5,336 nt of DNA from Burkholderiales bacterium (GTDB lineage Bacteria > Pseudomonadota > Gammaproteobacteria > Burkholderiales > Burkholderiaceae_E), in contig CP070753.1 of assembly GCA_020348765.1 (NCBI GenBank), forward strand, positions 1,385,781-1,391,116, read 5' to 3'. A model generated the notes under the pieces. It had not been told where the DNA came from. It did no database searches and saw only the letters and a list, made by a program, of their open reading frames with translations. This document shows positions 1 to 5,336 of the stretch, in pieces; the stretch's first letter is position 1, and each line of letters begins with the position of its first letter. The translations under genes were made by a program, and so were the position numbers.

Positions 1-666
1 GACGCGCTGGGCAAGGCGCTCAGCGAGCCGAAGCGCCCGCTGGTGGCGATCGTGGCCGGCTCGAAGGTCTCGAGCAAGCTGACGATTCTGAAGCGTCTGG
101 CCGACCGGGTCGATCGCCTGATCGTCGGCGGCGGGATCGCCAACACGTTCATGCTCGCCGCGGGTCTTCCGATCGGCAAGTCGCTCGCCGAACCGGACCT
201 GGTCGGCGAGGCGAAGGCCATCATCGAGATCATGCAGGCGCGCGGCGCGCTGGTGCCGATCCCGCAGGACGTGGTCTGTGCCACGGCGTTCGCCGCGGAT
301 GCGCCGGCGAGCGTCAAGGCGGCAGCCGATGTCGGCGCCGAGGACATGATCCTGGACATCGGGCCGCGCACGGCCGAGACACTGGCCGAGTTGCTGCGCG
401 GCGCCGGGACCATCGTCTGGAACGGACCGGTCGGCGTGTTCGAATTCGACGCCTTCGCGCACGGCACCGGGACGATCGCGCGTGCGATCGCCGAGTCGCC
501 GGCGTTTTCGATCGCCGGCGGCGGTGACACGCTCGCGGCGATCGCGAAGTTCGGTGTCGCGGACCGGGTCGGCTACATCTCGACCGGCGGCGGAGCGTTC
601 CTCGAGTTCCTCGAGGGCAAGACGCTGCCGGCGGTCGCGGCGCTGATCGAACGCGGTCGCGACTGA
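1..666 (+). CDS. pgk: Phosphoglycerate kinase, C-terminal part (5' end outside window)
   Basis: Cytosolic phosphoglycerate kinase transfers a phosphate from 1,3-bisphosphoglycerate to ADP in glycolysis and runs in reverse in gluconeogenesis or the Calvin cycle. The frame is open from base 1 to TGA 664-666 and gives 221 residues. The family is about 390 residues long, so roughly the first 170 (most of the substrate-binding N-terminal lobe) lie outside. Visible residues cover the nucleotide-binding lobe: GSKVSSK (20-26), [17 protein letters not shown] (from W140), the glycine-rich GGGDT (173-177) and STGGGAFLE (194-202). All are standard for the family and nothing is broken. A GTG at 43 is internal and is not the start. 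pyk follows after 55 bp on the same strand, which suggests co-transcription. Confidence 0.97.
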   Translation, partial: DALGKALSEPKRPLVAIVAGSKVSSKLTILKRLADRVDRLIVGGGIANTFMLAAGLPIGKSLAEPDLVGEAKAIIEIMQARGALVPIPQDVVCATAFAADAPASVKAAADVGAEDMILDIGPRTAETLAELLRGAGTIVWNGPVGVFEFDAFAHGTGTIARAIAESPAFSIAGGGDTLAAIAKFGVADRVGYISTGGGAFLEFLEGKTLPAVAALIERGRD

Positions 667-683
667 GCCGGTTGCGCACCGGT
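667..683 (+). other. Small inverted repeat after pgk
   Basis: CCGGT (668-672) and ACCGG (678-682) can pair around a 5-nt loop, with an extra G-T pair outside, directly after the pgk stop. No T-run follows, so it is not a convincing intrinsic terminator. It could be an mRNA-stabilising or attenuating hairpin between pgk and pyk, or chance in GC-rich DNA. The rest of the 55-bp gap shows only a weak GCGGGG ribosome-binding sequence (713-718) before pyk. Confidence 0.25.
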
Positions 684-721
684 CCGGATCGCGTCGAGCC
701 TGCAATGAACCAGCGGGGTCA

Positions 722-2167
722 ATGATGAGCACGAAGCCGACACCGCGGGCGACCAAGATCGTCGCCACGCTCGGTCCGGCCACCGCCGACGACGCTGTGC
801 TCGAGCGGCTGATCGCCGCCGGCGTCAACGTGGTGCGGGTCAACTTTTCTCACGGAAGCGCCGCCGAGCACACCGATAGCGTGCGCCGGGTGCGCGAGGT
901 CGCCGCCCGGCTGAACCGCGACGTCGGTGTGCTCGCGGACCTGCAGGGGCCCAAGGTCCGCATCGGGAGGTTCGCCGACGGCAAGGTGATGCTCGCGGTC
1001 GGCGATCGTTTCGTGTTCGACGTCGAATGCGAAGTCGGTGACCAGACGCGGGTGGGGCTGGACTACAAGGAGCTGGTCGACGACGTGCACGCCGGCGACA
1101 CGCTGCTGCTCAGCGACGGTCGCCTGATGATGCGGGTCGACCGCGTCACGGCCAGCACGATCGAGTGCACGGTGCTGCAGGGCGGCGTGCTGTCGGACCG
1201 CAAGGGAATCAACCGGCAGGGCGGCGGGCTGTCGGCGCCGGCGCTGACGGCCAAGGACATGGAGGACATCAGGACCGCGGTCTCGTTCGACGCGGATTTC
1301 ATCGCGGTCTCGTTCCCGAAGAACGCGGCGGACATGTACATGGCGCGCGAGCTGGCTCGCGCGGTCGGTGGCCAGGCGCTGATGATCGCCAAGATCGAGC
1401 GTTACGAGGCGATCCAGGCGCTCGAGGAGATCCTGAAGGCGTCCGACGGCGCGATGGTGGCGCGTGGCGATCTCGCGATCGAGGTCGGGGATGCGGCCGT
1501 GCCGGCGCTGCAGAAGAGGATGATCCGGATGGCGCGCGAGATGAACCGGATCACGATCACGGCCACGCAGATGATGGAGTCGATGATCGACGCCCCGGTT
1601 CCGACCCGTGCCGAAGTCTCGGACGTGGCCAATGCGGTGCTCGACCTGACCGACGCCGTGATGCTCTCGGCCGAGACCGCGGCCGGCAAGTACCCGGTGC
1701 AGGTGGTCGAAGCCGTGGCCCGTGTGTGCGTGGCCGCCGAGCACTCGTTTCACTCGTCGCTCGATGCCGAGTTCCTGAACCGGCGCTTCACGCGCATCGA
1801 CCAGTCGATCGCGATGAGCGCGCTGTTCGTCGGCCATCACATCAAGGTCAAGGCGATCGCGGCGCTGACCCAATCCGGCTCGACGCCGCTGTGGATGTCG
1901 CGGCTGGACTCAGCCGTGCCCATCTACGCGCTGACCCCCGTGGACCGGAGCCGGCGCCGCATGTGCCTGTACCGCAACGTGACGCCGATCATGATGCAGC
2001 AGCTCGGCACCGATCGCGATGCGATCCTGCTCGAGGCCGAGCAGCGCCTGATCGAGGCCGACGTGCTCGAGCGCGGCGAGCTGATCGTGCTGACGATCGG
2101 CGAGCCGATCGGCAAGGCCGGCGGCACCAACACGCTGAAGATCGTCAAGGTGGGCGAGCACGGCTGA
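722..2167 (+). CDS. pyk: Pyruvate kinase (PykA-like)
   Basis: Converts phosphoenolpyruvate and ADP to pyruvate and ATP, the last step of glycolysis, in the cytosol. The 481 residues match the usual length (about 480 in E. coli PykA). Family motifs appear in order: [10 protein letters not shown] (11-20), NFSH (41-44), LQGPKVRIG (74-82), [13 protein letters not shown] (167-179), [11 protein letters not shown] with catalytic K224 and metal ligand E226, [10 protein letters not shown] (245-254), TATQMMESM (280-288), [15 protein letters not shown] (294-308) and C-terminal [19 protein letters not shown] and [11 protein letters not shown] resemble E. coli PykA more than PykF. K78 in GPK is the residue typical of K+-independent enzymes. 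L309 replaces the usually invariant glycine of LDGTDAVML. Two adjacent ATGs (722, 725) can start it; the weak GCGGGG at 713-718 sits better for the second, which would give 480 residues. Confidence 0.97.
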   Translation: MMSTKPTPRATKIVATLGPATADDAVLERLIAAGVNVVRVNFSHGSAAEHTDSVRRVREVAARLNRDVGVLADLQGPKVRIGRFADGKVMLAVGDRFVFDVECEVGDQTRVGLDYKELVDDVHAGDTLLLSDGRLMMRVDRVTASTIECTVLQGGVLSDRKGINRQGGGLSAPALTAKDMEDIRTAVSFDADFIAVSFPKNAADMYMARELARAVGGQALMIAKIERYEAIQALEEILKASDGAMVARGDLAIEVGDAAVPALQKRMIRMAREMNRITITATQMMESMIDAPVPTRAEVSDVANAVLDLTDAVMLSAETAAGKYPVQVVEAVARVCVAAEHSFHSSLDAEFLNRRFTRIDQSIAMSALFVGHHIKVKAIAALTQSGSTPLWMSRLDSAVPIYALTPVDRSRRRMCLYRNVTPIMMQQLGTDRDAILLEAEQRLIEADVLERGELIVLTIGEPIGKAGGTNTLKIVKVGEHG

Positions 2168-2497
2168 AGGCACGCCCTTCGGCCGCCGCGGCGGGCACCG
2201 TCGGGGCGCTGGCCGCCTGGGCCGCTCTGCTCGCCACGACGGTCGAGGCCCAGGCGCAGGCGACGGTGAAGGGGGATGGACGCCGACCGCTACCGCGACC
2301 CGGGCACGGTCGCCGGCGAGCTGCGCGGCAGGCACGGTTATGCCGAGCCGTTCCTGGGCGAATAGCCCATGCACCAGCTGACCGAGGCCGCGACTGCCAG
2401 GCAGCGGCTGGCCGTCTGGCCCAAGCTGCGCGGCAGCGGCGAATACCGGGCCGAGTTCGATGCCGGCATCGCCGTGGCGATCGTCCCGGTCCCGGCA

Positions 2498-2538
2498 TCC
2501 GGCGCGGCGCCCCGCGCTGCGCCCCGCGCTGCGCCGGA
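2498..2538 (+). repeat. 12-bp tandem repeat inside a GC-rich hairpin
   Basis: GCGCCCCGCGCT occurs twice head to tail (2507-2518 and 2519-2530), followed by the first five bases of a third copy. The flanks form an inverted repeat: TCCGGCGCGGCGC (2498-2510) pairs with GCGCTGCGCCGGA (2526-2538), 12 of 13 positions plus one G-T, with a 15-nt loop. No T-tract follows, so it is not a canonical intrinsic terminator, although it could slow polymerase or protect the 3' end of pgk-pyk mRNA. It lies in the decayed tail of the DUF481 remnant, where replication slippage would go unpunished. Confidence 0.55.
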
Positions 2539-2577
2539 ACGGGACTCAGGTCACATGCGGCAGGCTTCGGACCGGGC

Positions 2578-2583
2578 GATAAT
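2578..2583 (+). promoter_or_regulatory. Possible sigma-70 -10 element for fba
   Basis: GATAAT (2578-2583) is one mismatch from TATAAT and lies in unusually A/T-rich bases within GC-rich DNA, 84 bp before the fba ATG. A start near 2590 would leave a leader of about 78 nt. The region 16-18 bp upstream (around 2554-2561, CATGCGGC) has no convincing -35 box, so the promoter would be weak or activator-dependent. It would let fba be expressed apart from pgk-pyk. Confidence 0.4.
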
Positions 2584-2667
2584 GTAGGCGACCGTCGCTC
2601 GAGTCGACGTCGGATTCGCTGGCGTGGGGGCGAAGGCATGCCCGCCGGCAGAGCAAGGGGGAACGAA

Positions 2668-3732
2668 ATGGCACTAGTTTCGATGCGTCAATTGCTGGAC
2701 CATGCGGCCCAACATGGCTACGGCATCCCGGCATTCAACGTGAACAACCTGGAGCAGGTGCAGGCGATCATGGCCGCGGCCCGCGAGGTCGATGCGCCGG
2801 TGATCATGCAGGCCTCGGCCGGCGCGCGCAAGTATGCCGGCGAGCACTTCCTGCGCCACCTGATCGCGGCGGCGGTCGAGAGCTATCCCGACGTGCCGGT
2901 CGTGATGCACCAGGACCACGGGCAGTCGCCCGCGATCTGCCAGGGTGCGATCGACCTGGGGTTCACCTCGGTGATGATGGACGGCTCGCTGATGGAAGAC
3001 GGCAAGTCCGTCTCCAGTTACGAGTACAACGTCGAGGTGACGCGCAAGGTGGTCGACACCGCGCACGCGGTCGGCGTCACGGTCGAGGGCGAGCTCGGCT
3101 GCCTCGGCTCGCTCGAGACGATGAAGGGCGACAAGGAAGACGGCCACGGCGCCGAGGGCACGATGACCCGCGAGCAGCTGCTGACCGATCCCGAGCAGGC
3201 GGCCGACTTCGTCAGGAGGACCCAGGTCGACGCGCTCGCGATCGCGATCGGCACCAGCCACGGCGCCTACAAGTTCTCGCGCAGGCCCACCGGCGACATC
3301 CTGGCGATCGACCGGATCAAGGAGATCAATGCGCGCATTCCGAACACGCACCTGGTGATGCACGGCTCCTCGTCGGTGCCGCAGGAGCTGCTGGCCGAGA
3401 TCCGCAAACACGGTGGAGACATGAAGGAGACCTACGGCGTGCCGGTCGAGGAGATCCAGGAGGCGATCAAGTTCGGCGTGCGCAAGGTCAACATCGACAC
3501 CGATATCCGCCTGGCGATGACCGCGGCGATCCGCAGGTACATGCACGAGAACCCGGGCAGGTTCGACCCGCGCGAATATCTGAAGCCGGCGCGCGAGGCA
3601 GCCACGGCGATCTGCAAGGCCCGCTACGAGCAGTTCGGGTGCGCCGGGCAGGGCAGTCGCATCAAGGCGATCAGCCTGGGCGCGATGATCGAGCGCTATC
3701 GCAACGGCGAGCTGGCGCAGCTCGTGACCTGA
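2668..3732 (+). CDS. fba: Class II fructose-1,6-bisphosphate aldolase (Calvin-cycle subtype)
   Basis: Zinc-dependent cytosolic aldolase that interconverts fructose-1,6-bisphosphate with dihydroxyacetone phosphate and glyceraldehyde-3-phosphate. Related enzymes also make sedoheptulose bisphosphate in the Calvin cycle. The 354 residues begin [20 protein letters not shown] and resemble the long proteobacterial form often annotated Fba/CbbA. VVMHQDHG carries catalytic D83 and zinc ligand H84. [12 protein letters not shown] (139-150) fits the second family signature. H198 in GTSHG and H232 in VMHGSSS are the other expected zinc ligands, and NIDTD (275-279) binds substrate. No key residue is missing. 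The start is supported by AAGGGGGA (2655-2662), five bases upstream, and by the family N-terminus. An in-frame ATG at 2638 would add ten unlikely residues and lacks good spacing. The gene name does not by itself prove autotrophy. Its 3' end overlaps the convergent cytochrome gene by 37 bp. Confidence 0.97.
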   Translation: MALVSMRQLLDHAAQHGYGIPAFNVNNLEQVQAIMAAAREVDAPVIMQASAGARKYAGEHFLRHLIAAAVESYPDVPVVMHQDHGQSPAICQGAIDLGFTSVMMDGSLMEDGKSVSSYEYNVEVTRKVVDTAHAVGVTVEGELGCLGSLETMKGDKEDGHGAEGTMTREQLLTDPEQAADFVRRTQVDALAIAIGTSHGAYKFSRRPTGDILAIDRIKEINARIPNTHLVMHGSSSVPQELLAEIRKHGGDMKETYGVPVEEIQEAIKFGVRKVNIDTDIRLAMTAAIRRYMHENPGRFDPREYLKPAREAATAICKARYEQFGCAGQGSRIKAISLGAMIERYRNGELAQLVT

Positions 3733-4931
3733 GGCGCTTCGGCGCTGAGGCTGCGCAGGAAGGCGACCAGGTCGTCGATCTCGGAGTCGGACAGGCCGAG
3801 CGGCACGAGCAGGGCCTCGCCGTCGGAGTGCAGCCGCTCCAGGTCGAGCTCGGAGTAGTGCCGCACGACCGCACGCAGGTCCGGCAGGCTGCCGTTGTGC
3901 ATGTAGGGCCCGGTTTCCACCAGCTGGCGCAGGGTCGGCACCTTGAACTGGCCCCAGTTGCGGTGTGACAGCCGCACGTGGCGCGTGTGCATCGCACCGG
4001 TGCCGTCGGGCGCATCGCCATGGCCGCCGAGACGGTTCAGCGGATCGCTGCGGACGCGCCGGATGCCACCGTGACGACCCGGGTCGACGCGGCTGCCGTC
4101 GACGAAGAAGTCGATGCCGATGTCGTGGAACTCGCCGTTGCTGAACTGCGGGCCGACGTGGCACGCGGCGCACCGGCCGCGGCCGACGAAGATCGCGAGG
4201 CCCCGGCGTGCCGCCGCCGGATACGCGGCCGCGGCATGCCAGTCGCCGCGCTCGAGCGCGTCCCGAAAGGCGTCGAACGCGGTGCGCGGCGAGACCAGGG
4301 TCTCCAGGTAGGCAGCCATCGCCTTGCCGACATCGACCAGCAGGCGCGTGTCGTCGGCTTGCAGGACCGTCCCGAACGCCGCCGCGTATGCGCGGGCGAG
4401 TTCCGGCACGCTGCGCAGCACGCGCGCCACGTGCGCGGCGCTCGCGCCCATCTCGTGAGCGGCCAGCAACGGACGCACGCTGTGTGACCACAGCGAGTCC
4501 GAACCGCCGTCCCAGCCGAACCAGCGCTGCCAGGCGAGATTCCAGAGGGTCTGCGTATTGCGGTCATGCGCGCCGAGCGCGGTCGCGCGCTCGCGGCCGT
4601 CGGTCCAGCCGCGCTCGGGCCGGTGACAGCTGGCACACGAGATCGTGCCGGTCGAAGACAGCCGTGACTCGAAGAAGAGCCTGCAACCGAGCGCAATCGC
4701 GCGCGACTGACCCGAGACCCGGTTGGCCGGGTCCGGACGCCGCGGCGGCGGCCACGGACCGTGCGCGAGCGCTGCACGAACCTGCGCGCCGCTCAGGCCG
4801 AGGGCGGGCGGTGGATCGGTCGCCGCGGCCGCGGCCCGTCCCGGCCAGGACAGTGCCGCGACCGCCGCCAGGCAGGCGGCGGCCCGGCGCGAAATGCGCC
4901 CGGAGGTTCGAGGCCGAGCCGACGTTGGCAC
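3696..4931 (-). CDS. Di-heme cytochrome c peroxidase / MauG-family protein
   Basis: The 411 residues start at GTG 4931 with a signal-peptide-like N-terminus (basic [11 protein letters not shown], hydrophobic [11 protein letters not shown], alanine-rich cleavage region about 33-37), so it is probably periplasmic. Two c-type heme sites are present: CASCH (99-103; bases 4623-4637) and CAACH (254-258; bases 4158-4172). W140 in GWDGG and E160 in HEMG are 20 residues apart, as are the conserved Trp and catalytic Glu of bacterial cytochrome c peroxidases and Mau[22 protein letters not shown] is the family's late motif. Y359 (VVRHYSEL) probably sits where MauG has its axial Tyr and classical peroxidases have Met. 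It could reduce H2O2 or oxidise a partner protein; the substrate is unknown. The YtkA-like gene ends 17 bp upstream, so they are likely co-transcribed. GAGGT (4946-4942) supports GTG; no nearby ATG exists. An upstream extension to 5333 would overlap the neighbour and is rejected. Confidence 0.93.
   Translation of the reverse strand: MPTSARPRTSGRISRRAAACLAAVAALSWPGRAAAAATDPPPALGLSGAQVRAALAHGPWPPPRRPDPANRVSGQSRAIALGCRLFFESRLSSTGTISCASCHRPERGWTDGRERATALGAHDRNTQTLWNLAWQRWFGWDGGSDSLWSHSVRPLLAAHEMGASAAHVARVLRSVPELARAYAAAFGTVLQADDTRLLVDVGKAMAAYLETLVSPRTAFDAFRDALERGDWHAAAAYPAAARRGLAIFVGRGRCAACHVGPQFSNGEFHDIGIDFFVDGSRVDPGRHGGIRRVRSDPLNRLGGHGDAPDGTGAMHTRHVRLSHRNWGQFKVPTLRQLVETGPYMHNGSLPDLRAVVRHYSELDLERLHSDGEALLVPLGLSDSEIDDLVAFLRSLSAEAPQVTSCASSPLR
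3715..3756 (+). terminator. Nested hairpin at the fba / cytochrome gene junction
   Basis: Just after the fba stop, GGCGC-TTCG-GCGCT (3733-3746) forms a short stem closed by a C(UUCG)G tetraloop, which is very stable in RNA. Around it, GCGCAGC (3715-3721) can pair with GCTGCGC (3750-3756). Both lie where two convergent genes meet, a usual place for a bidirectional terminator. No T-run follows on either strand, so termination would have to be non-canonical or Rho-assisted. It may only protect mRNA 3' ends. The outer arms are within coding sequence on at least one strand. Confidence 0.35.
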
Positions 4932-4941
4932 CCCGGTTGCG

Positions 4942-4947
4942 ACCTCG
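4942..4947 (-). promoter_or_regulatory. Ribosome-binding site deciding the GTG start of the cytochrome gene
   Basis: Read on the minus strand, CGAGGT lies directly after the stop codon of the YtkA-like gene and ten bases before GTG 4931. The spacing is slightly long but usable. Together with the signal-peptide sequence that begins there, it supports GTG 4931 over any start inside the neighbouring gene. The position favours translation coupled to the upstream gene. Confidence 0.45.
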
Positions 4948-4948
4948 A

Positions 4949-5336
4949 TCAGCGCAGCTCGAGTTCGGCGCTCAGCGGCTCGCGAACGCCCCCGGCGTGC
5001 AAGACGAGCTCGAACCGCCACAGCCCGGGCATGTGCAGCAGCAGCCCGTCGGCCCGGTAGCGGCCGATGCCGTCGCGTCGGATCGACGCACGGTAGTTCA
5101 TGCCGTGCCGATGCATCGGCATCGAGGCATCGACCTCGATGCGCTCGACGGCCGCCGCGGCCTGCGGCGGGCAGAACGCGATCGAGAGCGCGAACGGCTC
5201 GGTCACCCGGATCGGGGCTGGCTCGGGTGTCAGCACGGCGGAGATCGACGCGCCCTGCGCGCGTAGCGCGTGGGCTGCGGGCGCCGCGCACGGATCGGGC
5301 TGAGCGGCGCGGCTCGGATCGGGCGTTGCGCACAGC
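4949..5336 (-). CDS. YtkA/FixH-like exported protein (5' end outside window)
   Basis: The minus-strand frame is open from the right edge (first whole codon 5335) to TGA 4951-4949 and shows 128 residues; the start lies outside. The visible N-terminus, LCATPDPSRAAQPDPCAAP, looks like the end of a signal peptide and a Pro/Ala-rich linker, so the protein is probably exported or lipid-anchored. A compact beta-rich domain follows, from about TPEPAPIRVTEPFAL through MPMHRHGMNY (visible residues 72-81), GRYRADGLLLHMPG and LWRFELVL. This pattern is typical of YtkA-like/FixH domains, a poorly defined family that includes a Bacillus protein implicated in cytochrome oxidase assembly. Met and His in MPMHRHGM and HM could bind copper, but this is inference. 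A GTG at 5236 would give 95 residues without an export signal; the open frame upstream argues against it. It probably shares an operon with the di-heme gene. Confidence 0.8.
   Translation of the reverse strand, partial: LCATPDPSRAAQPDPCAAPAAHALRAQGASISAVLTPEPAPIRVTEPFALSIAFCPPQAAAAVERIEVDASMPMHRHGMNYRASIRRDGIGRYRADGLLLHMPGLWRFELVLHAGGVREPLSAELELR

Larger units (their letters stand above)
2164..2587 (+). pseudogene. Decayed DUF481 (YdiY-like) outer-membrane protein gene
   Basis: This is the only gene-like content between pyk and fba. From CTG 2164, one frame reads [11 protein letters not shown]...[23 protein letters not shown]: a basic start, hydrophobic core and AxA sites, as in a Sec signal peptide. 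Near 2270-2288 the coding sense moves to a second frame, 2285-2488, which reads [21 protein letters not shown], then FLGE, TAG (2363-2365), and continues [15 protein letters not shown]...[15 protein letters not shown]. This matches, from memory, the late part of DUF481 beta-barrel proteins (typically DRY.DP..V.G.LR.R.GYAE..LGEES.H.LT...; compare YASGAYAWQLTDNAKF in E. coli YdiY). The family is about 240-260 residues, so roughly 130 core residues and the last strands are missing. The start codon is lost, a frameshift is present and GAG has probably become TAG. The surviving open frame 2369-2587 (72 residues) might be called hypothetical but has no good ribosome-binding site. Beyond about 2490 similarity stops. 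Confidence 0.75.

Noticed and set aside
719..1873. 384-residue minus-strand frame opposite pyk
   Set aside because: It is His/Arg/Asp-rich with no recognisable motif, typical of the antisense frame of a high-GC gene.
2369..2587. 72-residue open frame as an independent small gene
   Set aside because: Its first 40 residues match the internal part of DUF481 proteins, not an N-terminus. Its ATG follows an in-frame TAG directly and has no clear ribosome-binding site. Treated as part of the pseudogene.
1165..2667. Long open frame running from inside pyk into fba, suggesting an 855-residue fusion
   Set aside because: The upstream part is a shadow frame of pyk with Arg/Gly/Asp-rich nonsense composition. 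Real aldolase sequence begins only at 2668, behind its own ribosome-binding site.
2674..4491. 605-residue minus-strand frame covering fba and part of the cytochrome gene
   Set aside because: It is antisense to fba and out of frame with the di-heme gene, with no family motif; codon structure supports the genes already called.
4870..4900. Twin-arginine (Tat) signal in the di-heme protein (SRR)
   Set aside because: ISRRAAACL lacks the usual hydrophobic residues after the arginine pair, and c-type cytochromes normally use Sec, so a Sec signal is more likely.
4208..5266. 352-residue plus-strand frame at the right end
   Set aside because: Very Arg/Ala/Pro-rich shadow of the two minus-strand genes, whose heme sites and conserved motifs are clear.
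4932..5333. N-terminal extension of the di-heme protein to 545 residues
   Set aside because: It reads Arg-rich low-complexity sequence, overlaps the YtkA-like gene in another frame, and would place the signal peptide in the middle of the protein.
4623..5336. Assignment as the MbnH/MbnP (metallo-mystery) pair itself
   Set aside because: The small partner shows the YtkA/FixH pattern rather than the four-Cys MbnP pattern, so only the layout is similar.

Overview
The window is high-GC DNA with closely packed genes, and it looks like the chromosome of a proteobacterium. The encoded Pgk, Pyk and class II aldolase resemble remembered beta-proteobacterial (Burkholderiales-type) proteins most. A gamma-proteobacterial origin cannot be excluded without a database search.

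The left two thirds is a plus-strand central-carbon cluster. It holds the 3' part of pgk (1-666, cut by the window edge), a complete pyk (722-2167) and a complete class II fructose-bisphosphate aldolase gene, fba (2668-3732). Pgk and Pyk carry out the two ATP-forming steps of lower glycolysis, and aldolase works at the hexose/triose junction in glycolysis, gluconeogenesis or the Calvin cycle. The pgk-pyk-fba order suggests co-expression, but fba may also have its own promoter (GATAAT at 2578-2583).

The roughly 500 bp between pyk and fba holds no intact gene that I can support. It carries the remains of an outer-membrane DUF481 (YdiY-like) gene: a signal-peptide-coding segment in one frame, then a segment of the family's C-terminal part in another frame, interrupted by TAG. 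The original start, the core and the last strands are missing. A 12-bp tandem repeat inside a hairpin lies in its decayed tail.

The right third is on the minus strand and converges on fba, with a 37-bp tail-to-tail overlap. It encodes an exported di-heme cytochrome c peroxidase/MauG-family protein (3696-4931). Seventeen bases upstream lies a small YtkA/FixH-like protein with a Met/His-rich motif (4949 to the right edge, 5' end missing). These two appear to form an operon and are the least understood part of the window. A di-heme enzyme next to a small exported partner resembles the layout of MauG-type protein-modifying pairs such as MbnH/MbnP, but the function here is inference. I saw no tRNA, rRNA, CRISPR, insertion sequence or phage gene.
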